Below, one piece after another: positions 38,553-46,048 of a stretch of 64,000 nt of DNA. The DNA comes from Hahella sp. CCB-MM4 (GTDB lineage Bacteria > Pseudomonadota > Gammaproteobacteria > Pseudomonadales > Oleiphilaceae). A program made the position numbers and the translations under genes. The stretch covers positions 1 through 64,000 of the forward strand of contig NZ_MRYI01000014.1 in assembly GCF_002260525.1 (NCBI RefSeq). Direction: 5' to 3'. The notes beneath the pieces were generated by a model. The model was not told where the DNA came from. It saw only the letters and a list, made by a program, of their open reading frames with translations, and did not search any database. Numbering within the stretch: position 1 is the stretch's first letter; every line of letters begins with the position of its first letter.

Positions 38553-39374
38553 ATGTCCGTATATGCCATTGGGGATGTTCAGGGTTGCTATGATGCCCTG
38601 GGACGCCTGCTTGATAAGCTGAACTTTGATCCGGCATCGGATCAGATTCTATTCGCCGGGGACCTCATTAATCGTGGTCCTGAGTCGTTGCAGACAATGC
38701 GTTTGATTTATTCTCTCAGGCACTCTGTGATGTCTGTTTTGGGGAATCACGATCTGCATGCCCTGGCGGTGTACTTCGGTCGCCAGAAAAGCAAAAAGAA
38801 AGATACGTTGTCGGACCTGTATGAGGCAGAGGATGCGGAGGTTCTGTTGGAGTGGCTCAGAGAATGTCCTCTCGCATACTACGACCAGTCTCGTCATCTG
38901 ATGATGACTCATGCGGGGATTCCGCCGCAGTGGAATGTTGATCAAACACTGCGCCTTGCCGGTGAGGTGGAGCAAGTGGTTCGTGGTTCTCATGCCATAG
39001 ATTTTTTTCATGCCATGTATGGCAACCTTCCCCATTGTTGGGATGAAAGTCTCTTGGGAATGGAAAGGCTGCGGGTCATCACCAATTATCTCACTCGTAT
39101 GCGTTTTCTGGATGCCGGAGGATGTTTGGAGTTGACTCACAAGCAAGGATTGGAAACTGCGCCGGAAGGGTTCAGGGCCTGGTTCATGTATCCCCGTGAA
39201 GACAAGCTCACTATCCTATTTGGTCATTGGGCCGCGATTCAGGGAAAAACGGGCATTGAGCGATGTCATGCACTGGATACCGGTTGTGTCTGGGGTGGTG
39301 TTTTGCGGGCAATGAATGTCGATACCGGTGAATACATCGAGGTCGAAAGCCATGCAAAGGAGAAGGTTGAGTAA
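38553..39374 (+). CDS. apaH: Diadenosine tetraphosphatase
   Basis: 273 residues. Metallophosphatase motifs YAIGDVQGCYDAL, FAGDLINRGPESL, VLGNHDLHAL, MTHAGIPPQW and FGHWAA. Hydrolyses Ap4A to ADP. Last gene of the block. Confidence 0.96.
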   Translation: MSVYAIGDVQGCYDALGRLLDKLNFDPASDQILFAGDLINRGPESLQTMRLIYSLRHSVMSVLGNHDLHALAVYFGRQKSKKKDTLSDLYEAEDAEVLLEWLRECPLAYYDQSRHLMMTHAGIPPQWNVDQTLRLAGEVEQVVRGSHAIDFFHAMYGNLPHCWDESLLGMERLRVITNYLTRMRFLDAGGCLELTHKQGLETAPEGFRAWFMYPREDKLTILFGHWAAIQGKTGIERCHALDTGCVWGGVLRAMNVDTGEYIEVESHAKEKVE

Positions 39375-39402
39375 TCGGGATGAGTAGGGTGGAGTCGCTG
39401 AA

Positions 39403-39843
39403 ATGAATAGTGTGGGTGCTACGGCATTTATTGCTTCATTGTCGCCTCGGCAGAGAATTGGATTGGGAATTGGTTTAATCCTGATCGGAACCTCTGTGGC
39501 CATGGGGGCCGTAGGGAGTCATATTGTCCAGCTACATTATCCGGAAGGCGCATCGACATTTGCGATTGCACTTCGTTACCATACTTTGCATGGTATTGGG
39601 GTAGTATTGCTTAGTCTGCTGGCCTCTTTATGCCATCGACGGTTGGTCATGCTGGTCAGCGGCTGCTTCGTTGCTGGTCTGATCTTGTTTTGTGGTCTGC
39701 TATACCTCAAATCTTTCGGGATCATTCAGTTATCGGGTCCCTGGGTTCCAGTTGGGGGAATGAGCCTGATCATCGGCTGGATACTTTGGGGTAGTGGGGT
39801 GCTGTGGGGGGCTGTAGAAAGTCGCTCCCCTTCAGATACCTGA
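39403..39843 (+). CDS. DUF423 (YgdD-type) membrane protein
   Basis: 146 residues, four hydrophobic helices, with the family pattern MGAVGSHI...F, ALRYHTLHGIGVV and a C-terminal GGMSLIIGWILW. Inner-membrane protein of unknown function, common in proteobacteria. Confidence 0.85.
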   Translation: MNSVGATAFIASLSPRQRIGLGIGLILIGTSVAMGAVGSHIVQLHYPEGASTFAIALRYHTLHGIGVVLLSLLASLCHRRLVMLVSGCFVAGLILFCGLLYLKSFGIIQLSGPWVPVGGMSLIIGWILWGSGVLWGAVESRSPSDT

Positions 39844-39928
39844 CCGGTCATTGCCAACCGGATACAGCAATCATCACAAATAAATTAAACAATCATCACA
39901 AAAAAATTAATAGCTGGTAGATTCCTTT

Positions 39929-40132
39929 ATGCTGAATATCCGTCTAAACGGTGAGATCCGTGCATTGGAAAGCTCTGTTTCCGTGACTGAACTTCTGCAG
40001 CAGCTCGGTATTTCCGGAAAGCGCCTGGCCGTTGAACTGAATCAGGAAATACTGCCTAAAAGCCTGCACCCGACAACCTTGCTGAATGATGGTGATGTTG
40101 TCGAAGTTGTTGGTGCTGTGGGCGGAGGCTGA
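39929..40132 (+). CDS. thiS: ThiS, sulfur-carrier protein
   Basis: 67 residues with the ubiquitin-like fold ending in the functional GG (VVGAVGGG). Its C-terminal thiocarboxylate donates sulfur to the thiazole of thiamine in the ThiG reaction. thiG follows 59 bp downstream. Confidence 0.95.
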   Translation: MLNIRLNGEIRALESSVSVTELLQQLGISGKRLAVELNQEILPKSLHPTTLLNDGDVVEVVGAVGGG

Positions 40133-40191
40133 TTTCCCGTCTGAACTTCATTCCAATCTCTTCTCCCAATAAGAACACGAGCATACATCTC

Positions 40192-40992
40192 ATGACACAA
40201 AACACACCTGGACAAGACAAACCTCTCGTTATCGCCGGTAAGACCTATAGCTCAAGATTGCTGGTCGGCACCGGAAAATACAAAGACCTGGATGAAACCG
40301 CCAGGGCTATTGAGGCCAGCGGTGCGGATATCGTTACCATGGCCGTACGTAGAACCAACCTGGGACAGAATCCGGATGAGCCTAACCTGCTGGATGTAAT
40401 TTCTCCGGAGCGATACACCCTGCTGCCAAATACTGCGGGTTGTTATACCGCGGATGATGCTGTTCGTACCTGTCGACTGGCCCGCGAGCTTTTGGATGGT
40501 CACAATCTGGTAAAGCTGGAAGTGCTGGGAGATCAGAAGACTCTGTATCCTGACGTCGTACAAACTCTGAAAGCTGCCGAACAATTGGTAAAGGAAGACT
40601 TCCAGGTTATGGTCTACACTAGTGACGATCCTCTGGTGGCCAAGCAGCTTGAGGAAATAGGATGTATTGCGGTCATGCCTTTAGGAGCTCCTATCGGGTC
40701 TGGTTTAGGAATTCGTAATCCTTACAACATTCGTATCATTCTGGAAAATGCCAATGTGCCGATTCTGGTGGATGCGGGGGTAGGGACGGCTTCCGACGCC
40801 ACTGTTGCGATGGAGATGGGATGTGATGGTGTTCTGATGAATACCGCCATCGCTGCGGCGCAGGATCCTGTGCGTATGGCGCGCGCCATGCGTTTGGCCA
40901 TTGAAAGTGGTCGGGAAGCTTATCTTGCGGGACGGATGCCGCGTAAATTGTACGCTAGTGCCTCTTCCCCGATTGATGGGACTTTCTTTTAG
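40192..40992 (+). CDS. thiG: Thiazole synthase
   Basis: 266 residues. [19 protein letters not shown] at the start; Schiff-base Lys in [43 protein letters not shown]. It forms the thiamine thiazole phosphate from DXP, ThiS-COSH and dehydroglycine. Confidence 0.97.
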   Translation: MTQNTPGQDKPLVIAGKTYSSRLLVGTGKYKDLDETARAIEASGADIVTMAVRRTNLGQNPDEPNLLDVISPERYTLLPNTAGCYTADDAVRTCRLARELLDGHNLVKLEVLGDQKTLYPDVVQTLKAAEQLVKEDFQVMVYTSDDPLVAKQLEEIGCIAVMPLGAPIGSGLGIRNPYNIRIILENANVPILVDAGVGTASDATVAMEMGCDGVLMNTAIAAAQDPVRMARAMRLAIESGREAYLAGRMPRKLYASASSPIDGTFF

Positions 40993-41034
40993 TCTGTACG
41001 GTTTTTACTCTGTGCATTGACTCAATCCTTTAAA

Positions 41035-41058
41035 CACAGATGAAAGGACGCATCTGTG
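41035..41058 (+). terminator. Hairpin downstream of thiG
   Basis: Perfect 8-bp stem CACAGATG / CATCTGTG with an 8-nt loop, 43 bp past thiG. No U tract. Confidence 0.5.
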
Positions 41059-41199
41059 CGGTTGTGAGTGATCAGGTAGATGATCCTGCCGCAACTGCAA
41101 ATTCAACGCCGGCTCTCCGGTAAGGGATAGGAAGGAACCGCCCTGTCTGATAACTACTAATAATCAACATCTCTTGAAGCAGTATATCTGGAGAATATA

Positions 41200-41793
41200 G
41201 TGAAACCCGAACGAGGTCAGCGTAAGCAGCAGATTCTGGAATGTCTGGCAATCATGCTGCAGGAACAAAGTGGTGCTCGTATTACCACTGCAAAATTGGC
41301 GGAGGCGGTTGGCGTCTCTGAGGCTGCGCTTTACCGGCATTTTCCCAGCAAGGCGAAAATGTTTGAAGCATTGCTGGAATTTATGGAAGAAGCGCTGTTC
41401 AGTCGCATCAATGTGATCGCCGGCGAAACGGATAGCCTGAAGGACAAAGTCAATAAAGTGGCCATGTTGTGGCTGACCTTTGCCAAACGTAACCCTGGCC
41501 TCAGCTGTCTGATGAATGGTGAGGCTCTGGTGGGTGAAAATCCCCGGACCCAACAGCGTGCCCGAGGACTTACCGACCGTCTGGAAACCGAGCTTCGCAG
41601 CCTGATCAGAAATGCTGAGATTCAAAATCAAGTTTCGTTGAAGGTCTCCAGTACCATTGCCGCCCAATTGCTGGTGAGTGTCATTGAGGGAACGCTTCAG
41701 CGTTTTGTGAGAACTCAATTCAAGTACGATCCTACGTCTGCCTGGCCGGTTCAGTGGGATATCGTATGGCAGGGAATTGCTCGGTCTGAGTGA
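41200..41793 (+). CDS. slmA: SlmA, nucleoid-occlusion factor (TetR family)
   Basis: 197 residues from a GTG start. TetR HTH ITTAKLAEAVGVSEAALYRHFPSKAKMFEALLEFMEEALFSRI is almost diagnostic of SlmA (Ttk). It binds SBS sites on DNA and blocks FtsZ over the chromosome. Confidence 0.94.
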   Translation: MKPERGQRKQQILECLAIMLQEQSGARITTAKLAEAVGVSEAALYRHFPSKAKMFEALLEFMEEALFSRINVIAGETDSLKDKVNKVAMLWLTFAKRNPGLSCLMNGEALVGENPRTQQRARGLTDRLETELRSLIRNAEIQNQVSLKVSSTIAAQLLVSVIEGTLQRFVRTQFKYDPTSAWPVQWDIVWQGIARSE

Positions 41794-41800
41794 GAAGCTT

Positions 41801-42112
41801 GTGATTAAAAGTTTCCTTCTCGAATATATATTCGCAATAGCCATTGCTATCGTTTTGATCGGCGCATCATTTTTGCTGCCGATCAAATACGGTCATGACT
41901 TGATTGCGATGCTGTATTGGCCGATAGAGAACCTGCTTGCTGACAGAGAGCGGCAGCGTGAGCTTACTATTCTGCTGTTCGGACAGATGACGCCGAACTT
42001 CGCGCCAATCACCTTCCTGTTATATTTTCTGATCTGGCCCATGATTATTTTTGTACCCGTCAGGTGCTGGAGATGGTTAACACTACCAAAAAGAAGAGCC
42101 GCCTATAGATAG
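41801..42112 (+). CDS. Small two-TM membrane protein
   Basis: GTG at 41801 (preferred over TTG at 41777, which overlaps slmA) gives 103 residues with two hydrophobic helices (FAIAIAIVLIGASFLL and ITFLLYFLIWPMIIFV) and a basic C-terminus. It sits 7 bp after slmA, probably co-transcribed. Unknown function. Confidence 0.6.
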   Translation: MIKSFLLEYIFAIAIAIVLIGASFLLPIKYGHDLIAMLYWPIENLLADRERQRELTILLFGQMTPNFAPITFLLYFLIWPMIIFVPVRCWRWLTLPKRRAAYR

Positions 42113-42341
42113 TCTGAAATCTATATCAGGCTATCTATATTAGTGTGGGGCTTTCAGATTCCCGCAATTCTGCTACGCCTCATCGGGTGGTATTCTATCC
42201 AAATTGCATGAGTAAAAATCTCTAGTCGCTTATCCGCTTGGGATATGGCATTCCCTTATTGCACGCCTTACTATTCTGATTGCCCGCAGGGAGGTGAATC
42301 CCCGGGGGTGATAAGAATGACAATGTATAGGGAATAAAAAA

Positions 42342-43757
42342 ATGGCAACGGATCATGATTCACCTTTACCCACCCAGGAAGCCAATCTGACTGAAAAATT
42401 CTATCGTGCCGTATGGCGCTGGCACTTTTATGCCGGGCTTTATGTTATCCCCTTCCTGTGCGTGCTGGCCGTAACAGGATTGATGATGCTTTGGACGAGT
42501 GTTATCGACGGACGCGACGGAGAAAAGGCATATGCGGTACAACCCAAGGGAGATCCTATCGCCGTTTCCATGCAGGCAGAAACGGCCGTTAGCTCCATCC
42601 CCGGCGGAGTGCTGAAAAAATATATCGGGCCATTGGATGTAGATGGGGCAGCGTTGTTTCGGGTGGATATGGGTGACGAGGCGCTTATGGTAGCCGTTAA
42701 CCCCTACACCGGTGAGCATATTGATACATGGTCGCGAAGGGCGGGGTTGTATGATCTGGCAAATGATATACATGGTTCATTGCTAATAGGTGATGTTGGT
42801 GACAGGTTGATCGAAATTGCCGCGGGATTGGGGGTGGTTTTGATTGTCTCGGGCTTATATCTCTGGTGGCCAAGAAACGGGGCAAGCTTTGCAGAAACTT
42901 TGATACCGGATTTGAGGCTGAGAGGTCGTGCCCTATGGAAAACGCTGCATCAAAGTATTGGCTTTTATATTTCGGCAGTATTACTGGTCTTTTTATTGTC
43001 CGGCTTGTCGTGGTCGGGAATCTGGGGAGAAAAGTTCGTGCAGGCCTGGAGCACTTTTCCCGCGGAGAAATGGGATAACGTCCCGTTGTCCGATGATATT
43101 CACGCCTCAATGAATCATGGCGCAATCAAGGAAGTTCCCTGGGCGCTGGAACAAACTCCGATGCCTGAGTCCGGCTCTGTCGCTGGCGTCACAGGTATGC
43201 CCACTGGGACACCCATTAGTCTTGATACTGTTGTGGCTTTTGGTTACACGGTTGGTTTTGGAGAGCGCCGGTTTCAGGTAAACCTTCCTCAGGGGGAGGG
43301 AGGAGTCTGGACGCTTTCACAGGATTCAATGAGTGACGATACCACAAATCCCTCTTCTGACCGGACGATGCATCTGGATCGTTATACCGGAAAAATTCTC
43401 GCCGATGTGAAATACGAAGATTATTCACCAGGTGGAAAGGTCATGGCTGTTTCAATCGCTTTTCACGAAGGAGATATGGGAATCTGGAATATTGCGCTGA
43501 ATACAATCTTCTGTCTGTCAGTCATCTTTGTGTGTGTCAGTGGGGTGGTGATGTGGTGGAAGCGCCGTCCTGCGAAAGCGGGACGATTGGTAGCACCTCC
43601 AATGCCGATAGATATGCCTCTCTGGAAAGGGGCTATTTGTATCGGGCTGGCTTTGTGTCTGGCTTTTCCGTTGGCCGGGATCGCAGTGTTGGTGATATTG
43701 GCCATGGATATGTTGGTGCTACAGAGAATACCTCCTCTCAAGCGAGCGTTTTCCTGA
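42342..43757 (+). CDS. PepSY-associated TM protein
   Basis: 471 residues with four membrane segments. The family opening is RAVWRWHFYAGLYVIPFLCVLAVTGLMM, followed by a PepSY periplasmic domain (DEALMVAVNPYTGEHI, DIHGSLLIGD), ALWKTLHQSIGFYISAVLLVFLLSGLSWSGIWG, and DRYTGKILADVKYEDYSPGGKVMAVSIAFHEGDMG. Such proteins often accompany TonB-dependent siderophore uptake and may be ferric reductases. No iron-uptake genes are in the window. Confidence 0.87.
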   Translation: MATDHDSPLPTQEANLTEKFYRAVWRWHFYAGLYVIPFLCVLAVTGLMMLWTSVIDGRDGEKAYAVQPKGDPIAVSMQAETAVSSIPGGVLKKYIGPLDVDGAALFRVDMGDEALMVAVNPYTGEHIDTWSRRAGLYDLANDIHGSLLIGDVGDRLIEIAAGLGVVLIVSGLYLWWPRNGASFAETLIPDLRLRGRALWKTLHQSIGFYISAVLLVFLLSGLSWSGIWGEKFVQAWSTFPAEKWDNVPLSDDIHASMNHGAIKEVPWALEQTPMPESGSVAGVTGMPTGTPISLDTVVAFGYTVGFGERRFQVNLPQGEGGVWTLSQDSMSDDTTNPSSDRTMHLDRYTGKILADVKYEDYSPGGKVMAVSIAFHEGDMGIWNIALNTIFCLSVIFVCVSGVVMWWKRRPAKAGRLVAPPMPIDMPLWKGAICIGLALCLAFPLAGIAVLVILAMDMLVLQRIPPLKRAFS

Positions 43758-43835
43758 CATGAAGGCTGTTTTGAATAGATAAGTAATGGCCGGGTTCACC
43801 CTGGGGGTCGTTGGGTAAGCCCAGCCAGTGTCTTA

Positions 43836-44384
43836 TCAGGCGACGAAGTTCCGAAACCCTTTGGACAAATAATCCATCTGATCTGCCAGAATTGCGCGGT
43901 TGCGCAGATACATATACTCGTATCGGTTAGGAGTATAAGGTACTGACAGTAGTGCCATGCCAGCTTCTTCCGGAGTTTGGGCTGCCTTGCGCTGGTTGCA
44001 TGCCATGCAGCTGGCGCAGGTATTTGTCCAGGTATGATGCCCTCCGCGACTTGTCGGGATAATGTGGTCAATCGTGAGTATTCTCTCTGGAAAAATATCC
44101 CCGCAGTACATGCATGTATATCGGTCCCTGGCGAACAGATTGTGGCGGGTCAACGGGATGGACTGCGCGATACGTGCGTAGTCGCTCCTGCTGGCCAGAA
44201 TGGCAGGTATCACCAGAGAGGATTGGGATCCCTTTTTGTTGAAACCGCCTTTCAGGACAATATCTGTCTCGCCAAATGACCAGGAGACTCTTCCTGCTGT
44301 CAGGTGTTGGGCGGCCTGGTGCACTGTTAGCCAACTTTGAGGTTGGCCGCCTGAGGTAATTTTCAGAATTAGTGGGTACTTCAT
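43836..44384 (-). CDS. HNH endonuclease-family protein
   Basis: 182 residues. A Zn-binding HNH core: CMYCGD...LTIDHIIPTSRGGHHTWTNTCASCMACNQRKA (two C-x-x-C pairs, the D-H of the HNH and the N). The flanks match a conserved chromosomal gammaproteobacterial family with no known role. It lies 91 bp downstream of, and parallel to, the tRNA array, with no terminator seen between. Confidence 0.85.
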   Translation of the reverse strand: MKYPLILKITSGGQPQSWLTVHQAAQHLTAGRVSWSFGETDIVLKGGFNKKGSQSSLVIPAILASRSDYARIAQSIPLTRHNLFARDRYTCMYCGDIFPERILTIDHIIPTSRGGHHTWTNTCASCMACNQRKAAQTPEEAGMALLSVPYTPNRYEYMYLRNRAILADQMDYLSKGFRNFVA

Positions 44385-44475
44385 GACAATAACAGCGTCT
44401 TTGAGCGGCTGGCTCCTTTTGTTAAAGCTTGGTTGTAAATGCTGTGCAGTTGCTAAATATATGGTTAAAAGTATT

Positions 44476-44550
44476 TGGGGTGATCGACGAGAATCGAACT
44501 CGTATCACCTGGGCCACAACCAGGCGCTCTGCCATTGAGCTACGATCACC
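44476..44550 (-). tRNA. tRNA-His(GUG)
   Basis: Full cloverleaf with an encoded extra 5' G opposite discriminator C73, as expected for His. Anticodon GTG in the loop TTGTGGC; D-loop with GG; normal T-loop TTCGATT; CCA encoded. Variable loop of 4 nt. Last tRNA of the array in transcription order. Confidence 0.95.
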
Positions 44551-44560
44551 ATAATGCAAA

Positions 44561-44636
44561 TGGCTGGCCGCCCCGGATTTGAACCGGGAACCCTCTGAGT
44601 CAAAGTCAGATGCGCTGCCCATTGCGCCAGCGGCCA
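44561..44636 (-). tRNA. tRNA-Gln(UUG)
   Basis: Anticodon TTG in loop CTTTGAC; acceptor begins with the U1-A72 pair and G73 typical of Gln; T-loop TTCAAAT; encoded CCA. Spaced 10 bp from tRNA-His. The body differs strongly from the usual gammaproteobacterial tRNA-Gln. Confidence 0.85.
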
Positions 44637-44659
44637 AATGATCCTTTGGATCTGTTAAT

Positions 44660-44736
44660 TGGTGCGCAAGAGGGGAGTCGAACCCCTAAAACCTGGTTTC
44701 TAAGACCAGTACGTATGCCAGTTCCGTCACTTGCGC
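44660..44736 (-). tRNA. tRNA-Leu(UAG)-like, without the long variable arm
   Basis: Anticodon TAG in loop CTTAGAA, a Leu-style D arm (ACG, 11-nt loop, CGT), good acceptor GCGCAAG / CTTGCGC, A73 and CCA. The variable region is only 5 nt (GTTTT), whereas bacterial tRNA-Leu has a long class II arm. Either an unusual tRNA or a degenerate copy. Confidence 0.75.
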
Positions 44737-44748
44737 TCATGTTTAAAT

Positions 44749-44824
44749 TGGTACCCGTGGATGGAGTCAAACCATCGACCTCAGGTTTCGTAGACCTGCG
44801 CTCTGTTCTCTGAGCTACACGGGT
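44749..44824 (-). tRNA. tRNA-Arg(ACG)-like with non-canonical D and T loops
   Basis: Acceptor ACCCGTG / CACGGGT, anticodon ACG in CTACGAA, A73 and CCA. The D-loop AGAGAACA has no GG pair, and the T-loop is TTTGACT with T at position 56, so the G18/G19-T-loop contact that holds the elbow is lost. Confidence 0.75.
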
Positions 44825-44849
44825 ATATCATTTGCCATCTTTCAAAAGA

Positions 44850-44925
44850 TGGAGAGGGTTGCCAGATTCGAACTGACAGAAACAAGAGTTGCAGTCTTGC
44901 GCCTTCACCTTTCGGCCAAACCCTC
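44850..44925 (-). tRNA. tRNA-Cys(GCA)
   Basis: Anticodon GCA in CTGCAAC; acceptor GAGGGTT / AACCCTC; U73 discriminator typical of Cys; normal T-loop; CCA encoded. Confidence 0.93.
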
Positions 44926-44931
44926 AATATC

Positions 44932-45007
44932 TGGCTTCGGAAACAGGGCTCGAATCTGTGACCTGGCGGTTAACAGCCGCCCGCTCTACCCACTGAGCTA
45001 TTCCGGA
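44932..45007 (-). tRNA. tRNA-Asn(GUU) with stem mismatches
   Basis: Anticodon GTT in CTGTTAA, G73 and CCA. The acceptor TCCGGAA / TTCCGAA has a C2-A71 mismatch, and the T stem ACAGA / CCTGT ends in an A53-C61 mismatch where G-C is nearly invariant. Confidence 0.8.
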
Positions 45008-45013
45008 ACATTC

Positions 45014-45089
45014 TGGTGGGTCGAGAGGGATTTGAACCCTCAACCTCGGGCTTAAAAGGCCCTTGCTCTGCCAATTGAGCTATCAACCC
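45014..45089 (-). tRNA. tRNA-Lys(UUU)
   Basis: Anticodon TTT in CTTTTAA; acceptor GGGTTGA / TCGACCC; A73; CCA. The anticodon stem has an A27-G43 mismatch at its top. Otherwise canonical. Confidence 0.92.
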
Positions 45090-45095
45090 AAAATC

Positions 45096-45172
45096 TGGTG
45101 GTCCCGGCGGGATTCGAACCTGCATCTGCCGGCTTATGAGGCCGGTGCTTTAACCTGTTAAGCGACAGGACC
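45096..45172 (-). tRNA. tRNA-Met(CAU), probably elongator
   Basis: Anticodon CAT in CTCATAA; acceptor GGTCCTG / CGGGACC; CCA. The A51-C63 mismatch in the T stem also occurs in E. coli elongator tRNA-Met, which favours Met over tRNA-Ile2 (lysidine). Not an initiator, since the first pair is G-C. Confidence 0.88.
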
Positions 45173-45231
45173 ACAATTCGTTTCACTTGCTCATCGATGT
45201 GCTAAATATCGATGTGTTAATACACTGATAA

Positions 45232-45318
45232 TGGCGGTAGGTGTTGGATTCGAACCAACGCGCCTCTTTCAAGACGTCGGATTAGCAATCCGATGCATTA
45301 CCACTCTGCCAACCTACC
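45232..45318 (-). tRNA. tRNA-Ser(GCU)
   Basis: Class II tRNA with anticodon GCT in TTGCTAA, a paired long variable arm, acceptor GGTAGGT / ACCTACC, G73 and CCA. Canonical. Confidence 0.95.
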
Positions 45319-45334
45319 GAATACACGATTCATC

Positions 45335-45417
45335 TGGTGGATGGGGGCGGATTCGAACCGCCGCAGTTTTTGGCTACAGATTTACAGTCTGCTTGTCTCT
45401 CCATCGACAGCCCATCC
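45335..45417 (-). tRNA. tRNA-Tyr(GUA), weakened variable arm
   Basis: Anticodon GTA in CTGTAAA; acceptor GGATGGG / CCCATCC; A73; CCA. Position 8 is C instead of the near-invariant U, and the 13-nt variable arm forms only about two pairs. First tRNA of the array. Confidence 0.87.
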
Positions 45418-45484
45418 GATATTTCATTGTTAAGTCAGATTTGTGTCCGGATCCGGGACGTTCTTATCACGGTTGTCCGGGCAC

Positions 45485-45822
45485 AAAAAAACCTGGTGTC
45501 TCAATAAGCCCACCAGGTTTCCGGGTATTAACAGATATCCTGGAGGGCGCATGTGACCCTCCAGACGTCTAGTCAGAAGGGATCAGTCAAGTTGCTTTGC
45601 TGTATGTCATGCTTAGCATGGAGATTCAGTCGACACATTTCAGCGGCGCTATTACTGAGCGCACGTATACTATTGGCACAAAGGCGATAGTTGCCTTTGC
45701 CGGTTGGCCAATAGATTGTGAAAAGTTCATGTCTCATGCTGAATTCCAAAGTTCTTAAAAACAGTTAGCTGCTAATGATGTTAGGCAGCTTGTTTGTATT
45801 CGTGCTTACATCTGCAATTTTT
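45485..45822 (-). ncRNA. Candidate structured RNA between rtcR and the tRNA array
   Basis: Noncoding and rich in perfect hairpins. At 45541-45563: TGGAGGG/CCCTCCA. At 45608-45620: CATGC/GCATG, 3-nt loop. At 45646-45662: GCGCT/AGCGC, 7-nt loop. At 45670-45714: outer 8-bp stem CTATTGGC/GCCAATAG enclosing a 7-bp stem CAAAGGC/GCCTTTG with a 7-nt loop. It ends in the terminator at 45489-45520. A minus-strand transcript of about 335 nt from the candidate promoter at 45831-45848 is inferred. Confidence 0.5.
45489..45520 (-). terminator. Strong intrinsic terminator upstream of the tRNA array
   Basis: On the minus strand a 10-bp stem AAACCTGGTG / CACCAGGTTT with a 12-nt loop is followed by seven T (to 45485). 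It lies about 68 bp before tRNA-Tyr, so it ends a transcript coming from the rtcR side or acts as an attenuator of the array. Confidence 0.9.
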
Positions 45823-45830
45823 ATATGTAT

Positions 45831-45848
45831 TAACACTTTCCGTGCCAA
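45831..45848 (-). promoter_or_regulatory. Candidate sigma54 promoter facing the tRNA array
   Basis: On the minus strand TTGGCACG-N4-GTGTT. The -24 half is a perfect TGGCACG. The -12 half keeps the spacing (GG-N10-GT) but has GT in place of GC. It lies divergent to rtcR, a sigma54 activator gene. Chance occurrence of the -24 half alone is not negligible. Confidence 0.4.
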
Positions 45849-46048
45849 CTTTTGAAAAGTCCCAAAATTGTGAGAATTGAGGAGAAAATTTCTATTCAAG
45901 TGAACAATAAAGGTATCTATTTAAATAGTGTTTATATCAAAACTATAAATTTTGATATTCTGTTGTGCTTTGAATGACACTGATGAAATAACAACCGTGA
46001 TTCATGGAACAAATTTGGATAATTGTTTATCTGTAGGTGTAAAGAGCG

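Noticed and set aside
44422-45572. Several open frames (about 60-113 codons) across the tRNA cluster
   Set aside because: They translate tRNA sequence on the wrong strand or in antisense and have no ribosome-binding site; the tRNA folds explain the region.
45672-45694. Plus-strand TTGGCACA followed by TTGCC
   Set aside because: Spacing between the halves is 11 bp rather than 4-5, so it is not a sigma54 promoter; it lies inside the hairpin-rich segment.
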